NCBI GenBank assembly: GCA_937996615.1
Contig: CALKVD010000054.1
Location: 1 to 5,026 of the forward strand
DNA length: 5,026 bases
Direction: 5' to 3'
DNA from: an uncultured Rickettsiales bacterium
GTDB lineage: Bacteria > Pseudomonadota > Alphaproteobacteria > Rickettsiales > Midichloriaceae
In this document: piece after piece, positions 1-4,980 of the stretch
Layout: each line of letters opens with the position of its first letter
Numbering within the stretch: the first letter of the stretch is position 1
The notes under the pieces: model-generated
What the model saw: only the letters and a program-made list of their open reading frames with translations
The model's database searches: none
Told to the model about the DNA's origin: nothing
Program-made: the position numbers and the translations under genes

Positions 1-89
1 CCAATGGCACCTGTTTTATACATAAATACCCAATTGTAGCCATATATACCTAAATAATCCGCCTCACCAAAAATTTTACTCTGGAACTT

Positions 90-111
90 TGCTATAATTC
101 TGCTATAATCC
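90..111 (+). promoter_or_regulatory. Tandem extended -10 promoter upstream of smpB
   Basis: Two head-to-tail 11-base units each contain the perfect extended -10 sequence TGCTATAAT, at 90-98 and 101-109. No strong -35 is visible: TGGAAC at 82-87 is only a partial match, 16 bases before the second box, and extended -10 promoters tolerate a weak -35. Transcription from either box would begin about 40-55 bases before the smpB ATG, across a very A/T-rich leader. The assignment to smpB rests on position and orientation. Confidence 0.5.
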
Positions 112-162
112 CAAATACAAATAAATAATTTAAAAATTTAAATATAACCAAAATTAAACGAT

Positions 163-642
163 ATGAGTATAAATCTAGGCGCCTTTGATCATAATATACT
201 TCATCTGATTTCCTATAATTCTAAAGCTCTCCACGATTATTCTATCGAAGACATATATGAAGCTGGAATTGTTCTCAAAGGTACAGAAGTCAAGTCACTT
301 CGCCGTTTTAAAACAAATCTTGGTGATTCACATGCCTCTATTGATGATGGTGAAATCTTTATCCATAATTTGCATATTCCAGAATATACCGAAGCTAATC
401 GTTTTAACCATTATCCAAAAAGACCTCGTAAAATATTACTCAAAAAAACGCAAATCAAAAAATTGATCGGCCTAACTCAACGCAAAGGAATGACTTTGAT
501 CCCTTTGCAATTCTACTTCAATCGCAAGAATATTGCCAAACTTGTGTTGGCGGTTGCAAAAGGTAAGAAGCAGTATGATAAGCGTGAGTCAATTAAAAAA
601 AGGGATGTGAATCGAGAGATTGCTCGCAGTTTGAAACGCTGA
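163..642 (+). CDS. smpB: SsrA-binding protein SmpB
   Basis: SmpB binds tmRNA (SsrA) in the cytoplasm and delivers it to ribosomes stalled on broken messages. The nascent peptide is then tagged for proteolysis and the ribosome released. The 159-residue protein has the usual family length and order of motifs: an N-terminal strand with KALHDYSIED at 21-30, GTEVKSLR at 40-47, GEIFIHNLHIPEY at 63-75, and the tmRNA-binding block NRFNHYPKRPRKILL at 79-93. The basic C-terminal tail GKKQYDKRESIKKRD at 134-148 enters the ribosomal mRNA channel in known SmpB. ATG 163 is the only plausible start, because no in-frame ATG lies between it and the conserved core. It gives an N-terminus several residues longer than many SmpBs, and no Shine-Dalgarno sequence is visible in front of it. 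The gene stands alone, with no co-directional gene close downstream. No tmRNA gene is recognisable in the window. The reading frame is intact and probably functional. Confidence 0.97.
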   Translation: MSINLGAFDHNILHLISYNSKALHDYSIEDIYEAGIVLKGTEVKSLRRFKTNLGDSHASIDDGEIFIHNLHIPEYTEANRFNHYPKRPRKILLKKTQIKKLIGLTQRKGMTLIPLQFYFNRKNIAKLVLAVAKGKKQYDKRESIKKRDVNREIARSLKR

Positions 643-1068
643 GATTTGACTAGTTTTTGAGTTCACTCAATAATTAATTTTATACTAAAAAGTTGGGGTT
701 TGCCCGTTTGAGTTTATCTATCAAAAAAAGGTTGGAAAAATTATATGGTTGCGTTTTATCTTTGTCTTCTCTAAAGCTGCGAAAGTGTAACGGTGGTGTT
801 TTTTTATAATTAATACTTATCTATACTTTGTTATAATGATTTTTAGATTGAATTTGATTTTATATGTTATTCTAAATTCATTTCATTGTATTTCTAGCTA
901 ATTTATTATTTATATTGCGATATATTGTTATTTTTGTATAGAAAAGATATCGCAAAGGCCCCACAAAGCCGCATCGCAAAAGCTATTATATGCTGGTGTG
1001 AATCATCGGAAAAGATGCGAAACGACATACTAATTTTATACCGATTCAGCTATAAAGCTTTTGTAAAT
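643..1068. other. AT-rich intergenic region without a convincing gene
   Basis: This stretch separates smpB from the SucA repeat. Just after smpB is a small palindrome (657-670, TTGAGT/ACTCAA, two-base loop) with no following T-run, so it is a poor terminator candidate. On the minus strand a 45-codon frame (stop 680-682, open up to 816) has no start codon but a fairly protein-like composition. It could be the tail of a decayed gene converging on smpB. A 7-bp inverted repeat, GCGATAT at 917-923 and ATATCGC at 947-953, and a 6-bp one, 970-975 with 1014-1019, are too weak to interpret. The block around 950-1040 looks less A/T-rich than its surroundings. No tRNA or known RNA motif was found. Confidence 0.5.
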
Positions 1069-1160
1069 CTCGCCCATACTCCAATCGCAGGGTATTTTTC
1101 CTTCAATCATTTCTGCTTTAGTTGCAAATTGTCTAGCGATTTTAGAGTTAAGATTAAATT
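1069..1160 (-). repeat. 92-bp direct repeat, copy A (duplicate of internal sucA segment)
   Basis: This segment matches 2237-2328 at 91 of 92 positions in the same orientation. The only difference is A at 1146 against G at 2314, which changes a proline codon to serine in the SucA reading frame. On the minus strand it encodes SucA-type residues from FNLN through CDWSMGE. It then runs into unrelated sequence and a stop at 1036-1038. It begins seven bases past the stop of the main SucA fragment (1166-1168) and is out of frame with it. It therefore looks like the first 92 bases of a second tandem copy of a 1168-bp unit. Confidence 0.95.
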
Positions 1161-1165
1161 GTGGC

Positions 1166-2328
1166 TCAGAGCAAGGCGTCGGATAAAACTTTGGCATGTT
1201 CTGCGGCATGAACTTTGGCAAAGCCAGTTGATGGCGAAGCGGATTCGGCTCGTCCCGCATATCTAGGAAAGGTACCGAAGAGCATAAAATATGGCAGCAC
1301 AAAGCTATATCCCCCCATGTTTTTATGCTCTTCTTGGCACCATATTACTGCTGCATCGTTATAATGTGATAGCAAAGCACTAACCTCTGTAACAGGAAAA
1401 GGTGCTAGTTGCTCGAGGCGCACTAGCAAATATTTTTCAATTTTGTCATCTTGGATTTTTTGTAGTAAGTCGTAATAAATTTTACCACTGCAGAAAATGA
1501 TGCGTTTTATTTGATTTTTAATTTGGCTAGTTGGTTGGGTTTTATTGGCTTTATGGTTATTTGTGGTTATATCTAGTTGCAGTGGGACGACTTTGTCACC
1601 CACAACAGTAGTTGCAATCAAGGGTTGAAACGCTGTTCCGGTTCCCATTTCTGCCAAATCTGAAACAGCTAATTTATGGCGCAGCAAGGATTTTGGTGTC
1701 ATTAAAACCAACGGTTTGCGAAATTTTGCATAGATCTGGCGTCTTAGAACATGGAAGAGAGACGCTGGGGTGGTACAATTGCATATTAGCATATTACTAT
1801 CAGAGTATAGTTGGAGGTATCTTTCCAACCTGGCCGATGTGTGTTCTGGTCCCTGCCCTTCATTCCCATGGGGTAACAGTATTGTTAAGGCACTCATCTG
1901 GAGCCATTTTGCTTCTGCTGACGCGATATATTGGTCAATAACAATTTGGGCGCCGTTGGCAAAATCGCCGAACTGGGCTTCCCATATTGTTAGGCTGTTG
2001 GGATTAACTGTGCTATAGCCATATTCAAAAGCAAGGACGCCATATTCCGACAAGTGGCTGCTATAGGCTTTGAAATGACCTTGATTTGGTTTTAGGTTGG
2101 CAAATGGAGTATATTCCTCTTCGGTTTTTTGATCAACTAGAATCGCATGCCGGTGGGAGAATGTGCCGCGCTTAGCGTCTTCGCCACTAAGTCTAATTCC
2201 AGATCCGTCATATAGCAGACTTGCAAAAGCCAACCCCTCGCCCATACTCCAATCGCAGGGTATTTTTCCTTCAATCATTTCTGCTTTAGTTGCAAATTGT
2301 CTAGCGATTTTAGGGTTAAGATTAAATT
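1166..2328 (-). pseudogene. sucA: 2-oxoglutarate dehydrogenase E1 (SucA), C-terminal fragment
   Basis: SucA is the thiamine diphosphate-dependent E1 of the TCA-cycle 2-oxoglutarate dehydrogenase complex, which decarboxylates 2-oxoglutarate and passes the succinyl group to E2. This fragment has about 386 residues of a protein that is normally 930-1000. It opens at FNLNPKIARQ, the conserved entry to the transketolase-type pyrimidine domain. Landmarks, in fusion numbering, are IRLSGEDAKRGTFSHRHA at 212-229, TIWEAQFGDFANGAQIVIDQ at 281-300, LLPHGNEGQGPEHTSARLE at 318-336 and LMTPKSLLRH at 376-385. The C-terminal domain has CSGKIYYDLL at 447-456, WCQEEHKNMG at 497-506 and RYAGRAESASPSTG at 523-536. 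It ends at a natural-looking C-terminus. The N-terminal region and the PP (diphosphate-binding) domain are absent, so it cannot act as E1 alone. An intact sucA elsewhere in the genome is expected if the TCA cycle operates. The motif wording is most like alphaproteobacterial SucA. Confidence 0.93.
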
Positions 2329-2824
2329 TTTTTGGTGTTTCTTTAACGTTTAAAAACTCTTGAAAACACAATAACGCTAATAAAATAAAAAGTGCATACG
2401 GACGAGCCTCTTGCGCATAATATATAATGTAATAAGTCGTTCCAAATAACAGACTACAGCCTGCAGCAAAAACAATATTGATACGCTTCAAAAGAATATT
2501 AAATAATACAACATTTGCAATTAACATCGATATGGCCGAAGGAAGCCGGAGCGTAATCTCATTCCAATCAAATATAAAATTAAGAGGCCACATCATTAAA
2601 AAATATAACGGAGGATGTGCATGTCGCTGAAATAATTTTACTATAAAATCAATAATTGATGGCTGCCTAATTGTTTCCCAAGTTTGAAATTCATCAAGCC
2701 AAAGAAGTTTAGTGTCTAATTGGTAAAAAAAAAGTATCGAGCAAAATATAGGTATCAAAAAAACAAAATTATTTTTTAAAAAACTCTTGACCACTTCATT
2801 CAAACATACTTGTTTTTTTAACAT
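1166..2824 (-). CDS. Chimeric open frame: GT39 glycosyltransferase N-terminus fused to SucA C-terminus
   Basis: A single uninterrupted frame of 552 codons joins pieces of two unrelated proteins. Counting from the TTG at 2830, residues 1-168 are the start of a GT39-type membrane glycosyltransferase, and 169-554 are the C-terminal part of 2-oxoglutarate dehydrogenase E1. The preferred start is ATG 2824 (residue 3), although neither start has a clear Shine-Dalgarno sequence. The join falls at about 2326-2330, exactly where the 92-bp repeat begins. No natural GT39-SucA architecture is known to me. The fused product would be a membrane-anchored E1 fragment without the thiamine diphosphate-binding PP domain, so neither parental activity is expected. 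The undamaged 386-codon SucA frame argues for a recent event or for an artefact of assembly. A selected chimeric gene is possible but less likely. The two parts are described separately below. Confidence 0.6.
   Translation of the reverse strand: MLKKQVCLNEVVKSFLKNNFVFLIPIFCSILFFYQLDTKLLWLDEFQTWETIRQPSIIDFIVKLFQRHAHPPLYFLMMWPLNFIFDWNEITLRLPSAISMLIANVVLFNILLKRINIVFAAGCSLLFGTTYYIIYYAQEARPYALFILLALLCFQEFLNVKETPKKFNLNPKIARQFATKAEMIEGKIPCDWSMGEGLAFASLLYDGSGIRLSGEDAKRGTFSHRHAILVDQKTEEEYTPFANLKPNQGHFKAYSSHLSEYGVLAFEYGYSTVNPNSLTIWEAQFGDFANGAQIVIDQYIASAEAKWLQMSALTILLPHGNEGQGPEHTSARLERYLQLYSDSNMLICNCTTPASLFHVLRRQIYAKFRKPLVLMTPKSLLRHKLAVSDLAEMGTGTAFQPLIATTVVGDKVVPLQLDITTNNHKANKTQPTSQIKNQIKRIIFCSGKIYYDLLQKIQDDKIEKYLLVRLEQLAPFPVTEVSALLSHYNDAAVIWCQEEHKNMGGYSFVLPYFMLFGTFPRYAGRAESASPSTGFAKVHAAEHAKVLSDALL
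2237..2328 (-). repeat. 92-bp direct repeat, copy B (inside the sucA fragment)
   Basis: This is the partner of 1069-1160 with one mismatch, offset by 1168 bp. Its outer edge, at 2328/2329, is exactly the point where GT39 sequence changes to SucA. Read on the minus strand, both copies begin with AATTTAATC and have unrelated sequence in front of them: GT39 here, the SucA stop region at copy A. The inner edge continues normally into SucA in this copy, so this is the parental arrangement and copy A the extra piece. Confidence 0.95.
2327..2824 (-). pseudogene. GT39/ArnT-like membrane glycosyltransferase, N-terminal fragment
   Basis: The family consists of polytopic inner-membrane enzymes that transfer sugars from polyprenyl-phosphate donors. 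About 166 residues remain of a protein usually near 500 or more. Visible family features, in fusion numbering, are a first membrane segment at about 21-38, then LLWLDEFQTW at 42-51. The WLDE acidic pair corresponds to the conserved catalytic Asp/Glu region of the first periplasmic loop. These are followed by HAHPPLYFLMMWPL at 70-83, LRLPSAISMLIANVVLF at 94-110, a segment at about 119-138, and YYAQEARPYALFILLALL at 137-154. About four membrane segments and the acidic loop are kept, and everything after the QEARPYA segment is lost. The sequence is very A/T-rich, as in many membrane protein genes of such genomes. The exact acceptor and sugar cannot be told. It is diverged from and transcribed away from map. 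Confidence 0.87.
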
Positions 2825-2930
2825 CCGCAAGCACTTTCATCTTATTTTTAATATTGAAATATCTAAGCCTGTTGCATTTAGTTTAACGAAGAGTTCTTGT
2901 GATATAAATTTCAAAAACGCTTCATTGATG

Positions 2931-2962
2931 ACTTAAGCGCTAACTTATGTTAGCTATTAAGT
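2931..2962 (+). promoter_or_regulatory. Interrupted hairpin ending at the map start codon
   Basis: The outer arms ACTTAA (2931-2936) and TTAAGT (2957-2962) pair perfectly. After a two-by-two mismatch, the inner arms GCTAAC (2939-2944) and GTTAGC (2949-2954) also pair perfectly around the loop TTAT. The last base of the structure is directly followed by the ATG at 2963, and no Shine-Dalgarno sequence lies outside it. It could be an operator-like inverted repeat in the divergent GT39/map intergenic region, or an RNA hairpin limiting translation. The position is certain; the function is inferred. Confidence 0.45.
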
Positions 2963-3230
2963 ATGTCTATTGAAAACGAAAACGATCTTATTGCTCTTCG
3001 AAAAATCGGTCGTATTGTAGCTCGATGTCTACAATACATGGGTTCAAAACTAGAGCCCGGAATTACCACTCTTGAGCTTGATCAGGTTGGGCATGCTTTT
3101 TTAGAAAAACACGGAGCCCCCCTGTTTCAGGGTAATCGAACCTTTTCTTTCAACAGGAGCCCGAGAGGTTTTTGACACCGGTGATGGATGGACGCTAGCC
3201 ACCGGAAAAAAATTTCTTACAGCTCAGCAG
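2963..3230 (+). pseudogene. map: Methionine aminopeptidase (type I), internally deleted and frameshifted
   Basis: MetAP removes the initiator methionine from new proteins, using a two-metal site. Codons 1 to about 52 from ATG 2963 match the family N-terminus: MSIENENDLIALRKIG, then LEPGITTLELDQVG and FLEKHGA. Soon after this the frame runs out of homology and stops at 3173-3175. A different frame (codons starting at 3132) then gives VIEPFLSTGAREVFDTGDGW followed by TLATGKKFLTAQ, which is the family C-terminal region with the metal-ligand Glu of the IEPF motif (E. coli Glu204). The join lies at about 3118-3132. Roughly 145 residues are missing between the pieces. With them go the catalytic His and the ligands equivalent to E. 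coli Asp97, Asp108 and His171. Homology ends again at AQ, before the final Glu ligand (Glu235). The gene cannot be active. Since MetAP is essential, another copy must exist elsewhere. No clear ribosome binding site is seen. Confidence 0.88.
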
Positions 3231-3654
3231 GATTGTCTTTTTATTTTACTAATCAGAGCTGGCATGGCCGAGAATACACTCGCACACAAATCAGTCCAAA
3301 TACAGCATGGGAAAATGAACCAACCAGCGTTGATTTCGATGCAGATTCACGAAATCTAATTTCATCTGACGGTGTTGGTGTTGCCCTGTTTAATCAGACC
3401 GGACAAAGTTTGGGTGATTACCAAACCTTTGATTTTTCAAATTTTAAACCTCCTTATAATTTTTTACACCTAGATAAAATCGAGTTTTTCGATCAAGGAA
3501 AATAAGTTTTTACATCCATTCACAAAACGGATCAGAAGCTCATGCTTGTTACGATATATCTTGTGGATTAGATTTTTGGCTTCGACAAAATTGCATCGCG
3601 AAGTGTGTGCTTAACCAAAACCTCTTGTTTAAAACAAGTGTTACGCTCCATTAA
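3228..3654 (+). pseudogene. Remnant of an unrecognised gene, 3' part, with a -1 frameshift
   Basis: Immediately after the map homology ends, a new protein-like frame appears in the frame of the ATG at 3188: AGLSFYFTNQSWHGREYTRT, then on to DFDADSRNLISSDGVGVALF and LHLDKIEFFDQGK, with a stop at 3503-3505. The text resumes one frame over, at 3502, as ISFYIHSQNGSEAHACYDIS and continues to a stop at 3652-3654. Restoring one A in the run at 3499-3502 would merge the two into about 142 codons. I do not recognise the protein. It is rich in Asn, Ser, Asp and aromatic residues, has no membrane segment, and gains several cysteines in the last third. The ATG at 3188 is unlikely to be a true start, because it lies inside the decayed map sequence in another frame. 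It is best read as the 3' end of a gene whose start was lost at the junction. Function unknown. Confidence 0.5.
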
Positions 3655-4378
3655 GAAAACCTTTGTGGGTATAAAAAAAATTCAATTTCTAAACATGACG
3701 AAACAAAGCAGTGCTGCTGACATGCACTGCTTTGTAAATCATTAAAAAATTTTGCCGCCGCTTCACTGCGCTACTTCTGCCCGTATAGGGACTTACCACT
3801 TTTGCACAGGTTTATGGTCAATAGCCTCACACTATTTTTTCGTGGCGTTCCGCTCGAGTCTTCTGGCCTTCGTTTCTCAAGTGGCCGTTCGATGAATATC
3901 CGTCTCTTCCTTAAAATTTACCGATGAGCCCCGGCGCTTTTCGTCTCTCTTTCGGGCGAGTACCCGATGCTTTTATTTCACGGTCCACTAAAATCTTTTT
4001 ACAACAAGGCAAGCCTTTATGTACAGTTGGTTGCCGCCAATTTGAAAATTATTAGGGAAGAGTTTCTGCCCCAGATTTACTATTGGCGATCATCTAGATA
4101 AGACGTTTTTAGAACAAAAATTCCAGACACAGTTGCTGAAAAAATATAATTTTAATTCAAAATCACGCTTCAGAAACATACTGAAAATAAATTTTAAATT
4201 TCAAGAAAGCAGTTTTTTGAAGCTTTTATTTTAAAAAAATAATTTTATAATCCAAAAATATTTTTTACAAATGCGCCATTAACCCTTTAATTGCTTTAGG
4301 AATTCTGGATTTCAGAAATGCAATTTTAAATGCGTGCTGAACAAAAGCACTTCAAATTTTGGCGGCCATTTTTTCAAT
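3655..4378. other. Gene-free region with a locally GC-richer block of unknown nature
   Basis: No family-level coding match is visible over some 720 bases. From about 3755 to 4040 the base composition is clearly richer in G and C than either side, ending where A/T-rich DNA resumes near 4100. In that block the plus frame running from 3721 is open to 4101 apart from one TGA at 3925-3927. It includes the protein-like stretch LYVQLVAANLKIIREEFLPQ. The minus strand is also open for long stretches, so strand and coding status are undecided. Conserved marks of RNase P RNA, SRP RNA, tmRNA, 5S, 16S or 23S rRNA, self-splicing introns and common riboswitches were looked for by eye and not found. The block could be a decayed mobile element or gene, or an unrecognised RNA. 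From 4100 to 4378 the DNA is very A/T-rich and I see nothing definite. Confidence 0.4.
3703..3735 (-). terminator. Strong hairpin, possible minus-strand terminator
   Basis: A perfect 12-bp stem (ACAAAGCAGTGC with GCACTGCTTTGT) encloses a nine-base loop. Read on the minus strand, the right arm ends TTTGTTTCG, a broken U-tract. On the plus strand the hairpin is followed by AAATCATTAAAAAA, which is not terminator-like. It would therefore fit termination of a minus-strand transcript from the GC-richer block at about 3755-4040. It could equally be a dispersed palindromic repeat or the end of a decayed element. The structure is certain; the role is inferred. Confidence 0.4.
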
Positions 4379-4576
4379 TCAATTACGGGGACGGTGGAGA
4401 GTCGTTGATACGCGAATTAGCCGATTTTTAACCCAGTCCCCATTAAATCGAATATGAGGAAGCTCACCTTTGTATAGTCCAAGTAACGCAAGCGATTCAT
4501 GGAGATTGGGTTGTTGAGCGTCTGCTGTTCTTGGGTTAGAAACTTTTAAAGAGTCTTTTGGGAAAGAGGAAACGGA
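4379..4576 (-). other. Unexplained 65-codon open frame without a start codon
   Basis: Between an upstream stop (4577-4579) and TGA at 4379-4381 the minus strand is open for 65 codons. It has a balanced, protein-like composition, including SNPRTADAQQPNLHESLALL then GLYKGELPHIRFNGDWVKNR. There is no ATG, GTG or TTG at a sensible place, and the frame begins within the start region of the GFA-family gene on the opposite strand. It may therefore be the tail of a gene cut off by that neighbour. The GELPHIRFNGDW part faintly recalls the short SymE-type domain, but the rest does not, so no function is assigned. Within it an imperfect inverted repeat carries GGGGAC at 4387-4392 and GTCCCC at 4436-4441. 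Confidence 0.25.
4566..4570 (+). promoter_or_regulatory. Ribosome binding site deciding the GFA-family start
   Basis: GAGGA lies eight bases before the ATG at 4579 and is the best Shine-Dalgarno match in the window. It would fall inside the coding region if the TTG at 4558 were used, so it favours the ATG as the true start. Confidence 0.7.
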
Positions 4577-4578
4577 TT

Positions 4579-4980
4579 ATGCATACGGGGTCGTGTCTTT
4601 GTGGAAAAATTAAGTTTGAAGTTACAGGAGAAATTCCCCCTATGCATGCTTGTCACTGCTCGATATGCAGGAAGGCATCCGGTCACTACGGCGTAGGGGC
4701 AGATGTATCAAGAGACGCCTTAACAATATACGGCGAAGAAAATATCAAATGGTTTCAAACTTCCGACTGGGCTCGGAGAGGATTTTGCGCAACTTGCGGT
4801 ACGCCCTTGTTTTTTGATCCAATAGATAAAAAAATCGGATGGACCGGCGTATCCATGGGGGCTTTTGATAAACCAACTAACACCAAGATGACTATGCATA
4901 TTTTCACCAAAGACAAAGGTGATTATTACGAAATTGTTGATGGCTTACCACAACATGAGCAGGCGCCGTTGCGGTCATAA
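4579..4980 (+). CDS. GFA/CENP-V-family zinc-binding protein
   Basis: This intact 133-residue protein belongs to the family named after glutathione-dependent formaldehyde-activating enzyme (S-(hydroxymethyl)glutathione synthase). Its cysteine pattern is complete: CLCG at 6-9, CHCSIC at 25-30 and CATC at 70-73 followed by GTPLFF. These bind a structural and a second, possibly catalytic, zinc in characterised members. GSCLCGKIKFEV at 4-15 and ARRGFCATCGTPLFF at 65-79 are typical. The small size and lack of extra domains match the many short cytoplasmic paralogues of unknown substrate. A role in formaldehyde or other glutathione-adduct chemistry is thus a family-level guess only. ATG 4579 was chosen over TTG 4558 because of the ribosome binding site just in front and because the family N-terminus begins close to GxCxCG. 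No partner gene (such as a glutathione-dependent dehydrogenase) lies in the window, and the gene appears to be single. No terminator is visible in the 46 bases that follow. Confidence 0.93.
   Translation: MHTGSCLCGKIKFEVTGEIPPMHACHCSICRKASGHYGVGADVSRDALTIYGEENIKWFQTSDWARRGFCATCGTPLFFDPIDKKIGWTGVSMGAFDKPTNTKMTMHIFTKDKGDYYEIVDGLPQHEQAPLRS

Noticed and set aside
257..466. Second plus-strand frame inside smpB
   Set aside because: It overlaps the strongly conserved SmpB core in another frame and has no recognisable content.
657..670. TTGAGT/ACTCAA palindrome as the smpB terminator
   Set aside because: It is a short A/T-rich stem with a two-base loop and no T-run after it.
925..1266. Plus-strand open frame of 113 codons starting with TTG
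   Set aside because: Much of it is antisense to the SucA repeat and the SucA 3' end, there is no ribosome binding site, and the translation resembles no family.
1036..1302. Minus-strand 88-codon open frame
   Set aside because: It is only the out-of-frame SucA 3' end running into repeat copy A. The SucA-like residues come from the duplication and not from a separate gene.
1612..2363. Several plus-strand open frames opposite SucA (1612-1941, 1770-2018, 2163-2363)
   Set aside because: They are antisense to clearly conserved SucA motifs, so they are shadows.
3887..3902. GTTCGATGAATATCC as a tRNA T-loop
   Set aside because: The spacing and stem pairing do not form a T-arm, and no acceptor or anticodon arms are found around it.
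3755..4010. Structured RNA such as RNase P RNA, tmRNA, SRP RNA, a TPP riboswitch or a hammerhead
   Set aside because: None of the conserved signature segments is present on either strand. Partial look-alikes (CCGATGAG at 3921-3928, TACCCGATGC at 3961-3970) lack the matching partner elements.
4045..4234. Plus-strand open frame rich in Lys, Phe and Asn
   Set aside because: It has no start codon and an A/T-driven composition, and no recognisable motif. A chance open frame is likely in such DNA.
4558..4578. TTG start adding seven residues to the GFA-family protein
   Set aside because: The good ribosome binding site at 4566-4570 would lie inside the coding sequence, and the family N-terminus fits ATG 4579.
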